Below are positions 1 through 10,051 of a stretch of DNA of 64,000 nucleotides, in pieces. A program made the position numbers and the translations under genes. Source of the DNA: Ephemerocybe angulata (lineage: Eukaryota; Basidiomycota; Agaricomycetes; Agaricales; Psathyrellaceae); contig JAACJK010000120.1 of the NCBI GenBank assembly GCA_013368325.1, forward strand, positions 248,001-312,000. The letters are read 5' to 3'. The notes under the pieces are model-generated. The model made no database searches. It had not been told where the DNA came from and saw nothing but the letters and a program-made list of their open reading frames with translations. How positions within the stretch are numbered: position 1 is the stretch's first letter; every line of letters starts with the position of its first letter.

Positions 1-12
1 CGCAGCGGGGCG

Positions 13-19
13 TATATAA
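13..19 (+). promoter_or_regulatory. TATA box of the small Tyr/Pro/Gln-rich protein gene
   Basis: A TATATAA element sits in a GC-rich setting at the window edge, about 290 bases before the ATG at 303. This implies a 5' leader of about 250 bases, or an intron in the leader. The next 280 bases are C/T-rich with no better start codon in the frame of the protein. Confidence 0.6.
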
Positions 20-302
20 AGGACCTCATCGTCAGACCTCGTTTCTTTTCCTCACCAGGCAGGCCTGTTCAAATACCCTCCATTAGTTTTGCGCCTACGT
101 TCCACGACATCACCCTTCACGACCTTTATCAACGAGCACATCGATTCACTCACAATCTTCGTTCGCACCACATCATCCTACGACCCCACGTTCTCCCACT
201 GCCCTTCACGCCCTCAGCCATCCCAACTCGCTGATCATACGACGTCAAGCAAGACCACGCAATCACTTTAACGTTCAACGAACCACTTACCGCCCATAAA
301 CA

Positions 303-674
303 ATGTCGTTCTACGCCGGATCCGCAGGGAGCGTTGTCGTCCCCACCGCCCAACCAGCATACGGTGTCCCAGTCACCCACTCCGTCCACGCTCAGCCGAT
401 GATGACGCAGCAGTACATGCACCACCACGTACCTGCCCCCATTTCCATCGCCCCCACCATGCACTACCAGCAGCCCATGCAGTATGCATACGCACAGCCC
501 CGCGCAATGCCCGCAGTTCCGCTCACCGCGAACCCCTTGATGTACCAATCCTATGGGTACGGAGGCTATGCCCCAGGCTACTATCCCCGTGGACCGCCCA
601 CCGTGATCATCTCGAGCTCGAGGTCGAAGAGACACAGGAGGCACAGCTCGAGAGGATTCCTGGGATATCTGTGA
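303..674 (+). CDS. Small Tyr/Pro/Gln-rich protein, unknown function (123 aa)
   Basis: Single-exon reading frame, 123 aa, starting MSFYAGSAG and ending RGFLGYL with a TGA stop. Residues 1-75 are rich in Pro, Gln, Met, Tyr and His (repeated QPM and YAYAQP-like pieces). Residues 78-97 form a Gly/Tyr segment (YGYGGYAPGYYPRG). The C-terminus is strongly basic (SRSKRHRRHSSR) before a hydrophobic end. There is no signal peptide and no membrane helix. Small proteins of this composition are common in Agaricomycetes, but I recognise no named family. Low complexity plus a basic tail suggests a disordered protein, possibly nucleic-acid or wall associated; that is inference. A TATA box and pyrimidine-rich leader upstream support real transcription. 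The overlapping minus-strand frame (150-644) is a shadow. Confidence 0.75.
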   Translation: MSFYAGSAGSVVVPTAQPAYGVPVTHSVHAQPMMTQQYMHHHVPAPISIAPTMHYQQPMQYAYAQPRAMPAVPLTANPLMYQSYGYGGYAPGYYPRGPPTVIISSSRSKRHRRHSSRGFLGYL

Positions 675-1009
675 AGCGTTAGGGAGGAGACGATTCTGAG
701 CTAAATCGAAATAGGGGTTGGTATGGAATGTTTGTCGAGGGCTATCTAATGGAGGGGTCGTTGAACGACCCGTGTATTTTAAACCAAATAAATGTTCTTA
801 CTAAACCGATTTTTGAGCTTGCTGCTTTACTGCTCATTTTGAGGGCCAAGATACGGGCTGGAGAAACGAGCTTGGTAGACCTGGCTAAGTAGCGTGTGGC
901 AACCTCATGTCTGAATGAGCGCGTGAAAGGATCGGAAGGCATTTTTGCCTCTCGCAGCGCACTGGATTGTATGTCTGGGCCTCTGTGAGCGGGCGGTCAA
1001 CCACCCCTA

Positions 1010-1206
1010 CGCGGAGCCTGTACGATACCAGGCTGGCGTTGCTTCTGGCGCGTTTCACTGTCAGAAAGCTCAACTAGAGCTTACACCGATTATTCAGCGC
1101 AGCTCGCTGGGGTGCCGGACACCCGAGGCTACTGGGATCATGAGTCAGGGTGTGCTTGCGTCAAAGCAGGGGATGTGTATATGTTGGGAAGGGAGTTATA
1201 TCCATA
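1010..1206 (+). repeat. Left copy of a ~200-bp inverted repeat that also occurs at 62,228-62,445
   Basis: Read on the plus strand, this segment matches the reverse complement of 62,228-62,445 over several long blocks. Examples are CTGGCGCGTTTCACTGTCAG, GGACACCCGAGGCT and GCAGGGGATGTGTATA. Small insertions separate the blocks, including about 24 bases present only in the right copy. There is no coding potential shared by both copies in the same frame. It is a diverged dispersed repeat or transposon relic; no terminal repeats or target duplication could be defined by eye. Confidence 0.65.
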
Positions 1207-1950
1207 ATTAAAAGTGTAGAAATAGTACAGTTGTGGTGATGAAGTAAAATCCTGAACATATCGTCGTCAAAAATGCTCGGCGTTGCTATATGTGGTTCAC
1301 CGAGGTGCATTTCTGCCAGGAAAAGAGTCACAATACGACACCCAATTGTTCTTCCTGCATGTAACTTATGACACTTCAGAGGACTTCAATGGGTTTCCCA
1401 GTGTATATAGGTTACATAACAACTTTAAAGTATACAATCCCTTTTTGCGCGAGCGATATGGGGTCCTGCCAGGGGTGACTTTCCCTGCTTTCTTCGCCAT
1501 CTGAATATGTACGCAATCGCTGAGGCATGCTCGGTCATATGACCATGAGTCCTTGAAGGATAATCCAAAAAGAGGAGCAGTCGGATATGTCCCGGTGCCT
1601 CAGCGTGGCTTATCTTTCAGAACCCTTGACAGCGGGAACGGGCGCTTATTTGGATTCTACTCATGCAAAGGCGAGTCAGACACCCGTACGCCCCTTTTGA
1701 GGGACAAGCCGGTATGCTTGGGGACGCAATGGCCTATACCATCTACACAAAGTCCATGTGTTCCAGCTCTTGCGATAAGCTCGTGTAGTATAAGAGCGAT
1801 CACGTTGTGCCAGTATGGTAGCTAAGCGCCCGCCAAGCGAGACGGATGTCAACTCCACAACTGCTTATCGCGTGCGGTGCCTCGATATATTCTTCATTAA
1901 ACCTCAATAGATCGCGCATTCCAATCTCAGCTCCACTCTGAAGCTTGGCG

Positions 1951-1959
1951 TATATATAT
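1951..1959 (+). promoter_or_regulatory. TATA box of the secreted Cys-rich protein gene
   Basis: A TATATATAT run lies 51-59 bases before the ATG at 2010. That is the right distance for a start site near 1980 and a short leader. It supports choosing 2010 as start codon over the upstream ATG at 1979, which is in another frame and gives no signal peptide. Confidence 0.6.
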
Positions 1960-2009
1960 CATCACCTATCTCTTTGACATGGCATATTCATCTAAAGTGC
2001 TTCCCCGTC

Positions 2010-2856
2010 ATGAGACTTGGGCCTCTAAAACATCTTCTGATCTTTTTCTGCTCTGTCATTCCAGCTCGTCATGGTAAGAGGAGATGTCGCATTACATCTG
2101 TAAGGCTTCGATGCTCATTTCTGAATAGTACTGGTTATGAGCACTGTCCATCCCGACGTCCGATCACAGGCGATGGCACAAAATGCCTTTAAGCGCCAGA
2201 TCAACGGCACTGGACCTGTGAGTTACATAGTGTATGGGCATCCGTCAGATAAGACCTAACCCCCCTTAGTGCTCCACCTCAGATGAATGTGTGACTGTTG
2301 TTTCAGCATTGCAGGTGAGAGTTCTTCAAACAGTGCGTCGAAAGCCCGACTAGACGTTTCGATCGTGCCGAACAGAGATGCAGCACCACGGCCTCTGCCT
2401 GTCCATCAGTCTGCACAAAGGCCATGGGCGCGTATTGGAACGCTTGTTTGAACTGCTGGTTCAAGGATAGGCCCAACGCCGATACACTCCGCGATATTGA
2501 GAATTTTCGGGATAGTACGTCGCCTCTCCATCGCGTGATGTATCTGATTTCGCATTGCCTAACCATTGAAAGGCTACTACACAACCTGTGCTGGGTACGA
2601 TGTTCCCCAGATTTCCATTACAGGGGCACTTCTCGCAGGACCTTGCACGGCCACTCGCTTAACGACCACAATGACGGTCACTGCTACTGTGACAATCACC
2701 ACTGCTCTACCTGCTACCAGTGGAACCACAGTCTCCAGTGCAAGTCGTACAGGATCGTCTAACGGGGCGATAAGATGTACCAGGGATCGATCCTGGGCCC
2801 TCGTTACATATACCATTCTTAGTCTTGCCTCGTTATTCTACCAGAACTCCATCTAA
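2010..2856 (+). CDS. Secreted, probably GPI-anchored Cys-rich protein (206 aa, 5 exons)
   Basis: My spliced model uses exons 2010-2073, 2129-2217, 2270-2314, 2376-2514 and 2573-2856. All junctions are GT-AG, phases agree and the total is 621 nt. Residues 1-20 (MRLGPLKHLLIFFCSVIP) form a signal peptide. The middle has paired cysteines (CSTSDEC, RCSTTASACPSVC, ACLNCWF), then a TTCAGYDVP segment. A Thr/Ser-rich stretch (TTTMTVTATVTITT) follows. The C-terminus is hydrophobic (VTYTILSLASLF) after a small-residue SSNG site, as expected for GPI attachment. This is the general build of Agaricomycete small secreted Cys-rich or CFEM-like wall proteins, though the cysteine spacing does not let me assign CFEM. 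It is probably exported to the cell surface. Exon 1 is the least certain. Confidence 0.65.
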
Positions 2857-3067
2857 CGTTTGGAAATTCTTTGCACTGCGTGACACTCGAGTAATGAATC
2901 ATTTAGGGGTATATTCGACGTCAAATAGACTACCTCGCGACACACACGTTTCGTGAATGGGGATGAATGAATCTTACGCGTAAGTAGTGTCGGAGGCGTC
3001 GGATTCTGTCTCAGAGCGTGCAAATAGGAGAAGGCTCTTGACTGGGCGATGTGCTGTTTCTCCCTCG
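2857..3067. other. Short convergent intergenic spacer
   Basis: This 211-bp gap separates the stop of the plus-strand secreted protein gene from the stop of the minus-strand DUF6533 gene. It must hold both 3' ends. I see no other element. Confidence 0.5.
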
Positions 3068-4701
3068 TCACCTTCGACAATGAGGTTCCTTGACGCCGTC
3101 TTCTTCATGTTCAAAAGCAATTGGATGGCAAGGATGGGCCGCAGAATCTGCCCAATACTGGTATGATGTTAGAAATCTGAAGGCCATAACAGATAACGTT
3201 GAGAGCACACACAGAGTGGTTGCCGAATAGTCGTCTGGAACTATCACCCCCGGCGCATACCAAATGGCCGCAAATATGGAGATCGCTAAAATAACAAATG
3301 TTGAGACCTGTCACTTGAAGTAAGGACGAAGCGGCACATGAGACGACTCACAGCAAGCCCCAAGATAAAACACTGCGCCATCACGTTTTATTACAGTCAA
3401 TAGCGAGTTTTTCTGGCTTCGATACCGTAGATAAATGGTCAGCCCTCCTAGGAGCAACATCCCTAGATGAAGATGCTGCATAAGCGAAGTAGTCTCCTCT
3501 CTGACACGCGATACGGTATAAGGCTTGTGGACTTACAAATATCACGGGCGAGAATATTGTACGCTGACATCGTCCACCATCGACGATCCGACGCGGAAAA
3601 GTTGCACTTGTATGTGCTAGGGAGGTTAGGATCCGAGAAGGCTTGAAAAATTTCTAATCAGCCTCTTCTGCGCAGTCCGTTCATCAAGAGGGTGGCGATG
3701 CCTCACGCGTCGATGAACGAAAGTCCAGAGTGACCCCAACGATGTTCACTATGAGAGATCCCTGCGAATGGCTAGGTTAGAGTATAGCCTGTCTATCGAG
3801 GGAGGGGCTCCTTACAAAGAATGGGAATAGGCAGAGCGGTAGCCACTTCCTCCTTGCTCCAAGCAAGGCGTACATGCAGAGCAGGATGGATCCTACAATT
3901 TACAAATGGTATCTAGCTGAGTATTCGTCTCGAAGCCATGATTCCAGACGGATTATATTTATGCTTACCAATTGCTGAATACGTGACAATTGTGCTCATC
4001 GCTGAATAACTGCTTTGAGATCCATCCAAGGTAGAAAGAGAGGTGCACAGTAGTACTCACCGTATGCAACAAGACTCAGTGCAGCGCAAGTCTATACGCA
4101 AATCGGAGGTATCAATAGGATCAGCGGCAGCGCCTTCACAAATCATTTGGCCAGAACACACCTCCACAGACAGAGGCAACTCGGAGGGGAAAGACCCTAG
4201 ACATTGTTAGTCTTCTTCTTCCAATCACGGAAATACTGTCTTCCTGGCACCCACCGAATAGTTCGAATATGATTCTGAGAAACACAGAGTAGCGCGTAAG
4301 GAGGAACAGCACCTTTCCAAGCATCCATCTCTCAGTCCATATCAGCCCTACTTCGTCCGCCAACGTTTCAAAGTAGTGGGATATCTGAAAGAATTAGTTG
4401 ATTCAGAAGTAGGATCAACCTAGCGTCAACGATGAAAGGGGAGAACGTCGACTCGGATGAAGGGCCAAAACACACATAAGCTGTATAGGCAGAGACTGTT
4501 AGACCAGATGGCAGCTCATGGGTTATTGATGATATCTCCAGAATATTATCAGTAGATCCTCACTTTGAAGGCGCTGTAAATGGTTTACATAAGTTAACCT
4601 TGAGGACCATGTCAAGGCTGAGTTGGACGGACACTTACCGTCGCTATAGTAGTTAGCATGACGCTGATACGAACGAAGTCCGCTTCGCTCATAGAAGCCA
4701 T
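3068..4701 (-). CDS. DUF6533-type multi-pass membrane protein, many exons
   Basis: The start is the minus-strand ATG at 4701. Exon 1 (4639-4701) reads MASMSEADFVRISV and ends at a clean GTAAGT donor. Around 4,270-4,376 an exon reads DEVGLIWTERWMLGKVL followed by FLLTRY. This is the N-terminal DUF6533 signature (DEV..IW...W..GKVLF.L.RY) of a large Agaricomycete family of seven-helix proteins. Further exons give hydrophobic helices near 3,830-3,905 (GSILLCMYALLGARRKW), 3,370-3,480 (LGMLLLGGLTIYLRY, then a VIKRDGAVFYL segment) and 3,100-3,310 (STFVILAISIFAAIW). The last exon ends with an acidic tail and TGA at 3068-3070. Function of the family is unknown; a receptor-like role is often supposed. 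Exon borders between 3,490 and 4,270 were not all resolved, so an internal break is possible. Confidence 0.7.
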
Positions 4702-5160
4702 TGTCTGTGAAGTTATGACTTGTGGAATGCGAAGTCGAGCTCGTTTTAGATTGTCCGTAGGCCTTCAAGCTTCAAGCCTCGACTAAGCTTTATATCCCCG
4801 GGCATGGTACAAAAATAACTTGAGCGCTGATGTATCCATCGTGATTGCTCCTTACTACTAGTCGCTAGCGCCCGACGAGCGCTCTGCGTACCTGATCGAG
4901 TCTATTTTTATGCGCAAGGTAGATTAGGGTAGATTCAAGAACGTCGCTTATCTCGCCCAGTCAGCCAGCGTTCCAGCGCTGCTTAATGTCATCGGCCTCC
5001 ATCGGGGATGTATCACGCGATACAATTGGAGCTGGTTACACGCAAGCCAGTGTCTCAAAGGGAGACTTCATGAACACCCGCTTCTTCTGTTGAGTGCCTA
5101 TAATTGTGTCAGCCTCCAACCCCATTGTCGTTAAGCCGATGCTCGGCGAGTTCACTTCAC
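4702..5160. other. Intergenic region between two minus-strand genes
   Basis: This is the promoter side of the DUF6533 gene and the 3' side of the MYND gene. A TATATCC-like word lies near 4,790, about 90 bases upstream of the DUF6533 start. I see no coding exon, tRNA or repeat. Confidence 0.45.
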
Positions 5161-7195
5161 TCACCCGTATCTCGGAACGGAGTATAGGACTACGTGGCCC
5201 TTTTCGGTACGCTTCACTAACGCAGTCAAGCGCACGACATTTCGATAGCCCAGCGGAAATTCACTTTCAACCAGTCGTACATCGCCACCCTCAACCCTAA
5301 GCCTTGGATCCCGCCCCATGGAAGTCACTCGGGGAAAGAGATATTCTTGTGGAAAGGTGAGCTCGATTTGGCTATACGCTCTCCACCACTGCGAAGAATC
5401 GATATCAACTGGAACCATCGAGACTTGAGCTATGGGGAAGTTGAAGTCCATAAATTGGGTCATGATCGTCCTTGGCGGAGCGTCGGCCGCTTTTCCTTCC
5501 TTCATTATCGAGAAGGATTCGTCGCAGAGGGCAGCGACGAGCTTGTTGTGGTATAAGCGCGACAGAAGGTCATAGCAGGTTCCCGACGACTTGCAAGCTG
5601 GAAAGGCTCAATCAGCTAATCTACAAGTGAGCGGTAACGTGAATACCTGAGTGGTCCTCGGTAGCGTATGAACACTCTTTGTGATGGCGTTCCTTCCAGT
5701 CTTCTTCTTGGCAAGCGGTTGAGCAGTATATCATGGAATGGCAACGCGAGCACTTCCCCTTCGAGATCCAGGAATGCTGCAAGGTGCCGATACACTACAT
5801 TCGAAGGGAATCTCTGGTGAGTACCCAGTCACTACAGTAAGAATGAACGAACCGAAGGGTTGTCGCAGATGTTCATGATATGGGCGTCGTCTTTCGTGTA
5901 GAGATTGTGTCGCTGGGCGAATGACACCCAATACGCCTGCCACACTGGGAAGATCTTCGAGTCCCGAGGCATCTCCGTCAATCCAATCTTTGGGGGGATC
6001 ATTCTGTCGAACTCCATCACAATAGAAGGGTATGTCGTGTACGGCGCTAGCAGCCGAATCATGTCGATTGCTGGCTCGACATGAGAGGCAGGGCCATTCC
6101 TCGCCAAATACCCGACGATCCGAGCCATCACGGAGATGACATCCCCGGCGACGAGTTGACGACGGTTTTTGAGGATGTGGGTGTCAAGATTCTGGATATG
6201 GATCATGAATTGTATAGTGACTTCCAGAGCGAACTTGAGAAGATGGGGCCTGCCCGCGTTGACCGCGGCAAGGGAAAGCGCATTGATGGCGGAAGTGGTA
6301 GGTTGGATATAGCCAACCCGGGCAAACGCTCGACTGAACATCGTGCTGTTTTGGGACACACGGTCCGTAATCTGGGTGAGCTGCCCAATAAACCTAAAGA
6401 CGTCCTCAGACGGAGGTAGGGCTTGTGCCTTTTGGATTCTCTGGAGGGTTGCTGATGCAAAGTCGACGGCCGTCCTCCGGGATGTGATGGCCCGCAGGAA
6501 GGTTTCCTGACCAACGTCATTCTCCAGAAGGACGCGCATGAGATATACCACGGGGTCACCAGGGCCTCTGCCTTCGATGTCCATGTAAACTTCGCCCTCC
6601 CTCGTCCTGGCTAACCAGATAAAGGCCATCAGGTCGCAAAATTCCAGTGACGAGAAGAAGGCTTGTCTAATACGAGGATCGACTCGTTCGATGCTTCCAA
6701 GCATCTCACACTGGTAGACGTGGGTATACCGCAAGTCGACCTGGGTACCGGTCTCGGGGAACGCGACAGGCAGGCCGCCGATGCGTAAATAAAACTTTAT
6801 CCAATGAGATACCACCCCAACAGAGTCTTGGAAACCTTTGACGAACTCTTCCGTGACAGAAGGGCTCAGTTCGGCGTCACAGCGCTCTGCCAGTTTGGAC
6901 AGTATAATGAGCCCCACGAAAGCTCGCTCCTCTTGCCGCTTCAGCTCTGCGGTGAGCTGATCTCGCTTCCGGACGGTTCGAGGACATTCTACCGTGAGAT
7001 GGGTGAAAGAGAGGCGGACGATCTCTGTCGTTGCATTCTGGGTCGTTGCCCTCCCCACAAGATCCCAGAGATGGGGGATGGATCCAGCCGCCGCACCCGA
7101 TATAACCTTTTTTTCTTGTCAGGGAGGTTTGGTTCTTCAACTAATCAACTTACACTCGGAGGGATCCGCGCAGGGCGACTTCTGCTCAGCGCCAT
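5161..7195 (-). CDS. MYND-type zinc-finger protein (626 aa, 4 exons)
   Basis: Exons on the minus strand are 7154-7195, 5853-7106, 5647-5794 and 5161-5597. All introns are 47-58 nt GT-AG, phases agree and the total is 1,881 nt. The start is ATG at 7195 (MALSRSRPARIPPS), chosen because only that frame joins exon 2 (VISGAAAGSIPHLWDL). Residues about 30-430 form a long helical region without a named domain. At about 428-475 lies a MYND finger: a CDNPSC pair across the second splice site, then CSRCHSMIYCSTACQ and KERHHKEC, giving the C/H ligands of the fold. A 145-residue C-terminal part follows. MYND fingers bind proline-rich peptides in partner proteins, so a protein-interaction role is likely. 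No SET domain is visible. Such MYND proteins are strongly expanded in Agaricomycetes. Confidence 0.8.
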
Positions 7196-7710
7196 ACTCT
7201 TGATGTTGTGATTTGGCGAGCGCTTGGTGAGTGTCCAGGAGAAGAAGCGCCCGGCACACGATATCGTGATTCGACACGTCACTGATGGTGGTAGTTGATG
7301 TAGATCGCAAGAACTTTAGGGCGACGGGCCCTGGGCCCAGCCCCTGGCAGGCAAGGTGCAATCCTTGGGAAGTCCTCCTACATATTATAATAGGAGTTGT
7401 CTCGGAATCCGAGTTGTCTTTTGGGCAAGGGTCGTCAAGCTTCCGACGTAAGTACTAGGCCGCTAGCAAGGAACGTATCAATCCGGGAGAGTGACTGCGC
7501 ATGTTGATGGTTATCAGCGACATCGAGTCAGTTCCTTGCCTACTTAAATGGCGGATTAGCGCTGAGGAGGACATCGCTACCAGTAACGTATCCGCATCAC
7601 CACTCACCACCCAATCTTTGTCTTCTTGTCTACAGGTGAGAATAGAGTAGTTCATATACTAGTTTCTGTCTCAACTCATCCTCGAGCAAGGCTCAAATAA
7701 TTCTTGCACC
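7196..7710. other. Divergent intergenic region upstream of the MYND and 56-aa protein genes
   Basis: It contains the 5' side of the minus-strand MYND gene and of the plus-strand 56-aa gene. Around 7,636-7,710 an ACAG followed by GTGAGA could be the donor of an intron in the leader of the small gene. No domain-bearing frame is visible. Confidence 0.4.
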
Positions 7711-7881
7711 ATGATACAGCAACAGACGAGAAAATTCAAGTGGCCGTTCAAAGGATTTTGGCTAAACGCTGGTATTGCCTCTATGGCCGTATTCCTCACA
7801 GCTTCCGAGGGAATGTTCTACTGGACGTTGTATCGTGCCAAAACCTCGAAATCCACAAAGGTCGAAGACGGCGAGAGTTAA
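7711..7881 (+). CDS. 56-aa single-helix membrane protein, unknown function
   Basis: A short uninterrupted frame starts at ATG 7711 (MIQQQTRKFKWPF) and ends with TAA at 7879-7881. Residues 1-13 are basic and amphipathic, and residues 14-35 form one hydrophobic helix (GFWLNAGIASMAVFLTA). The end is polar and charged (AKTSKSTKVEDGES). A basic start followed by a single helix is the build of small mitochondrial inner-membrane subunits and assembly factors; that is inference from composition, as I do not recognise the family. Its length is below common gene-calling cut-offs, so it is easily missed. Extra coding exons upstream cannot be excluded. Confidence 0.5.
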   Translation: MIQQQTRKFKWPFKGFWLNAGIASMAVFLTASEGMFYWTLYRAKTSKSTKVEDGES

Positions 7882-9120
7882 AACAATAACCAGAGAAACA
7901 CACTACCACTACCACTACCATTGCATTTGATAGCACTGGTCGTAGTTGAATACACAGCGCTGTCTACCCAGGCGGCCTTTGACTGTACCGTCAACTTGGA
8001 CATTCGGTGACCTCTGGTTCCCTATCAAATTGGAAATACGAAACATATAACGAAAGTCGAAGCTTCAAAACGCAGTGGATGGAATAACGTAGATGTGGTC
8101 TTGGTCTTGGGAAACAAGAATCATATTTCCTCGAGTTATGCGTATCATCTTAGAGCTCACCGTACTCAGGTGTATCCGTGCGCACATACCCTTCATGCAC
8201 AGTGCAACTTAAATCCAGTTCCCATTTCACATTTCGAGGTAACGTTAACTAAGAGAGGCCTAGGATGCTGGTAGATTCCATGTCGACCTCAGAAATATAC
8301 ACATATGCACACTTGATGCACACACATATTGTCGGGCTCAGTGCTCTCCACGGCTGTTCAAGACTTCAAGTGCCCGAGGACCCATTTTCGATCTGCGTGC
8401 CAGTCGTTTCTCGAAAGGTTGACCACATACGGCATCTATCGCAAGACCTTCAGGGAGTCGTCCCTAGTATGGACTAGCCAATATAATGACCTGTACATCC
8501 AGGCATACGCTCATATGTGAATCCAAAGATTACCTGGAATATGACTCGAGGCTACTGAGAGGAAAATGTTAACGGAATTATACCATGTGCACATCTCCCC
8601 ATTCTCTGACTTGCGAGTGGAAGCGGCCATATGTCGCGTAAAACCAGGCCAATCCGCACCCAAGGGCGGCCTTTGAGGCAGACCAACGTTTTCCGAAAGT
8701 TCGTCAAGTCTCATCGTAATCAACTTAAGCGCCTTTCCTGTCCGCTCTAACAGAAGCCCCGGGAATGCGGAATATTTACTCCCTTCTAAGGGATTTGATG
8801 GCATATCTGGGCGCCTCTCGCTCCTCCTCGTTCTGAAGGCTTGGCGCTCTGGTTTGAAACAGGTCTCACACAACCATGCAGCCGTGTCGGGCGCGGCTGG
8901 CCGTCGTGTAAGTCCCATGCTCATTTCCAGTGCTTCGCAGACGCTCCGAGTCGGTAAGTATTGTCTTGAAGTAGATTCCGGGGGCAGCCTCTTCCACGTC
9001 TTCCGGCAACACGCATGATAAACATCTTCTTTCGACCCATATATATGAGAGAGCAAGTCGACTGTTTCGAAGCCAGGCCACTGAACTCCTTACCTGTCTT
9101 TCCTCCATCATCTTAACAGA
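7882..9120. other. Intergenic region without a supported gene
   Basis: The region starts with a short CCACTA repeat (about 7,900-7,920). Frames on both strands (plus 8,265-8,520; minus 8,511-9,056) have no signal peptide, domain or coherent intron pattern. The last 80 bases hold a CATATATGAGA TATA-like word near 9,039-9,049 and a C/T-rich tract, a good core promoter for the gene at 9121. Confidence 0.45.
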
Positions 9121-9898
9121 ATGCCCACTGTCATCAACGCAGACGACACCGACTCACACCTTGCCTACACCCCCGGCTGGGAGGTCCTGAGCTCACCCCG
9201 CGAATATAACGGTGGAACCCACTGCACAAGCACAAATGGCTCATCCGTGACTCTCAACTTCCGCGGTAAGCCTGGCCTCCCAGATAAAGTCGACTTCGAG
9301 CGCTTACTAGGTCCCAGGCAAATACGTCCTCGTCTCCGCGACAATCCCGGCCTCCAACACGACGACTGATTACAGTCGCATCGACTTCGACATTGATGGC
9401 GGTGTCCAGGCGGGTACTCTCAGCCAGCGCGCGTACAACACTCCGATTTATAACCACGCCATCTACGAGTCCTCTGGCCTCCCAGCGACGGACCACACTC
9501 TCACCTTGACGTTTGTCGACCGCCCGGACACGATTAAGTTCTGCCTTGACAAGATTGAGATATCCGCCGACCCTGGAGAGCAGGCAGAGCTCCTGGATCC
9601 ACCCACTCAGGGTACGAGCGAGAGCGAGTTTGAGGCCAGGGAGTTTCACGACATAGGTTTGTCTATTCTCTGATCAACACCTTCATCAATCATTGAAGCG
9701 ACTTCTTTAGCTTCGCCCGTTATGACTCTCGAAGCGAACCAACCCACTCTCGCAACGATCCACGCGGCACCGCGTATCGAGACCGCAGCCTTTGCGGGGG
9801 GTGCCGCTTGTGGCTTTGCCGCTGGTGCATTGGTGATGTTCTTCGTCTGCATGATCATCAACAGGAAACGCCAGAACACTGGCGAGCTCAAGATCTAA
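9121..9898 (+). CDS. Single-pass membrane protein with Ser/Thr-rich ectodomain, fungal family (223 aa)
   Basis: Three exons, 9121-9265, 9318-9656 and 9711-9898, have clean GT-AG borders and agreeing phase (672 nt). It opens MPTVINADDTD, the 'ID(D)' opening typical of a large Agaricomycete family whose extracellular part resembles a lectin or Ig fold. It continues GSSVTLNFRGKYV and IDFDIDGGVQAG, with HTLTLTFVDRPDTIKF before a short linker. One helix follows (AAFAGGAACGFAAGALVMFF, about residues 185-210), then a short basic cytoplasmic tail (NRKRQNTGELKI). There is no classical signal peptide, as is usual in this family. The stalk is much shorter than in the relative at 60912. It is probably a cell-surface protein; the ligand is unknown. 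Confidence 0.75.
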
Positions 9899-10051
9899 AC
9901 CAGTCTATGTCAAGTACGACAGTATATAGAGTAATTAGACACAATCACAGTACGGCACCGTAGGTCTCTTGAGACTGGAATGTAGCCGACTATGTGCTGA
10001 ATGCTGTCTCAATTGAAGACGCCAACAAAGACAATTTTATTACTTACCAGT

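Larger units (their letters stand above)
675..2009. other. Intergenic region with no supported gene
   Basis: Apart from an inverted-repeat copy near 1010-1206, I see only short frames without signal peptide, domain or consistent splice structure. The stretch 1640-1760 has weak resemblance (a GGGCGCTTATTT word followed by an ACTC-TGCAAAG word) to a part of the tandem unit near 16,697. That could mean an old fragment of the same sequence or chance. Confidence 0.5.

Noticed and set aside
1283..1504. A 73-codon plus-strand frame
   Set aside because: Plausible amino-acid content but no start context, domain, or splice partners, so not supportable as a gene.
7137..7361. Minus-strand frame starting MHLACQGLG as the first exon of the MYND gene
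   Set aside because: It joins the next exon out of phase. The frame starting at ATG 7195 (MALSRSRPA) joins in phase and gives a complete 626-aa protein.
8511..9056. A 181-codon minus-strand frame
   Set aside because: No domain, no signal peptide or helix pattern, no coherent splice structure, and it overlaps the promoter of the gene at 9121.
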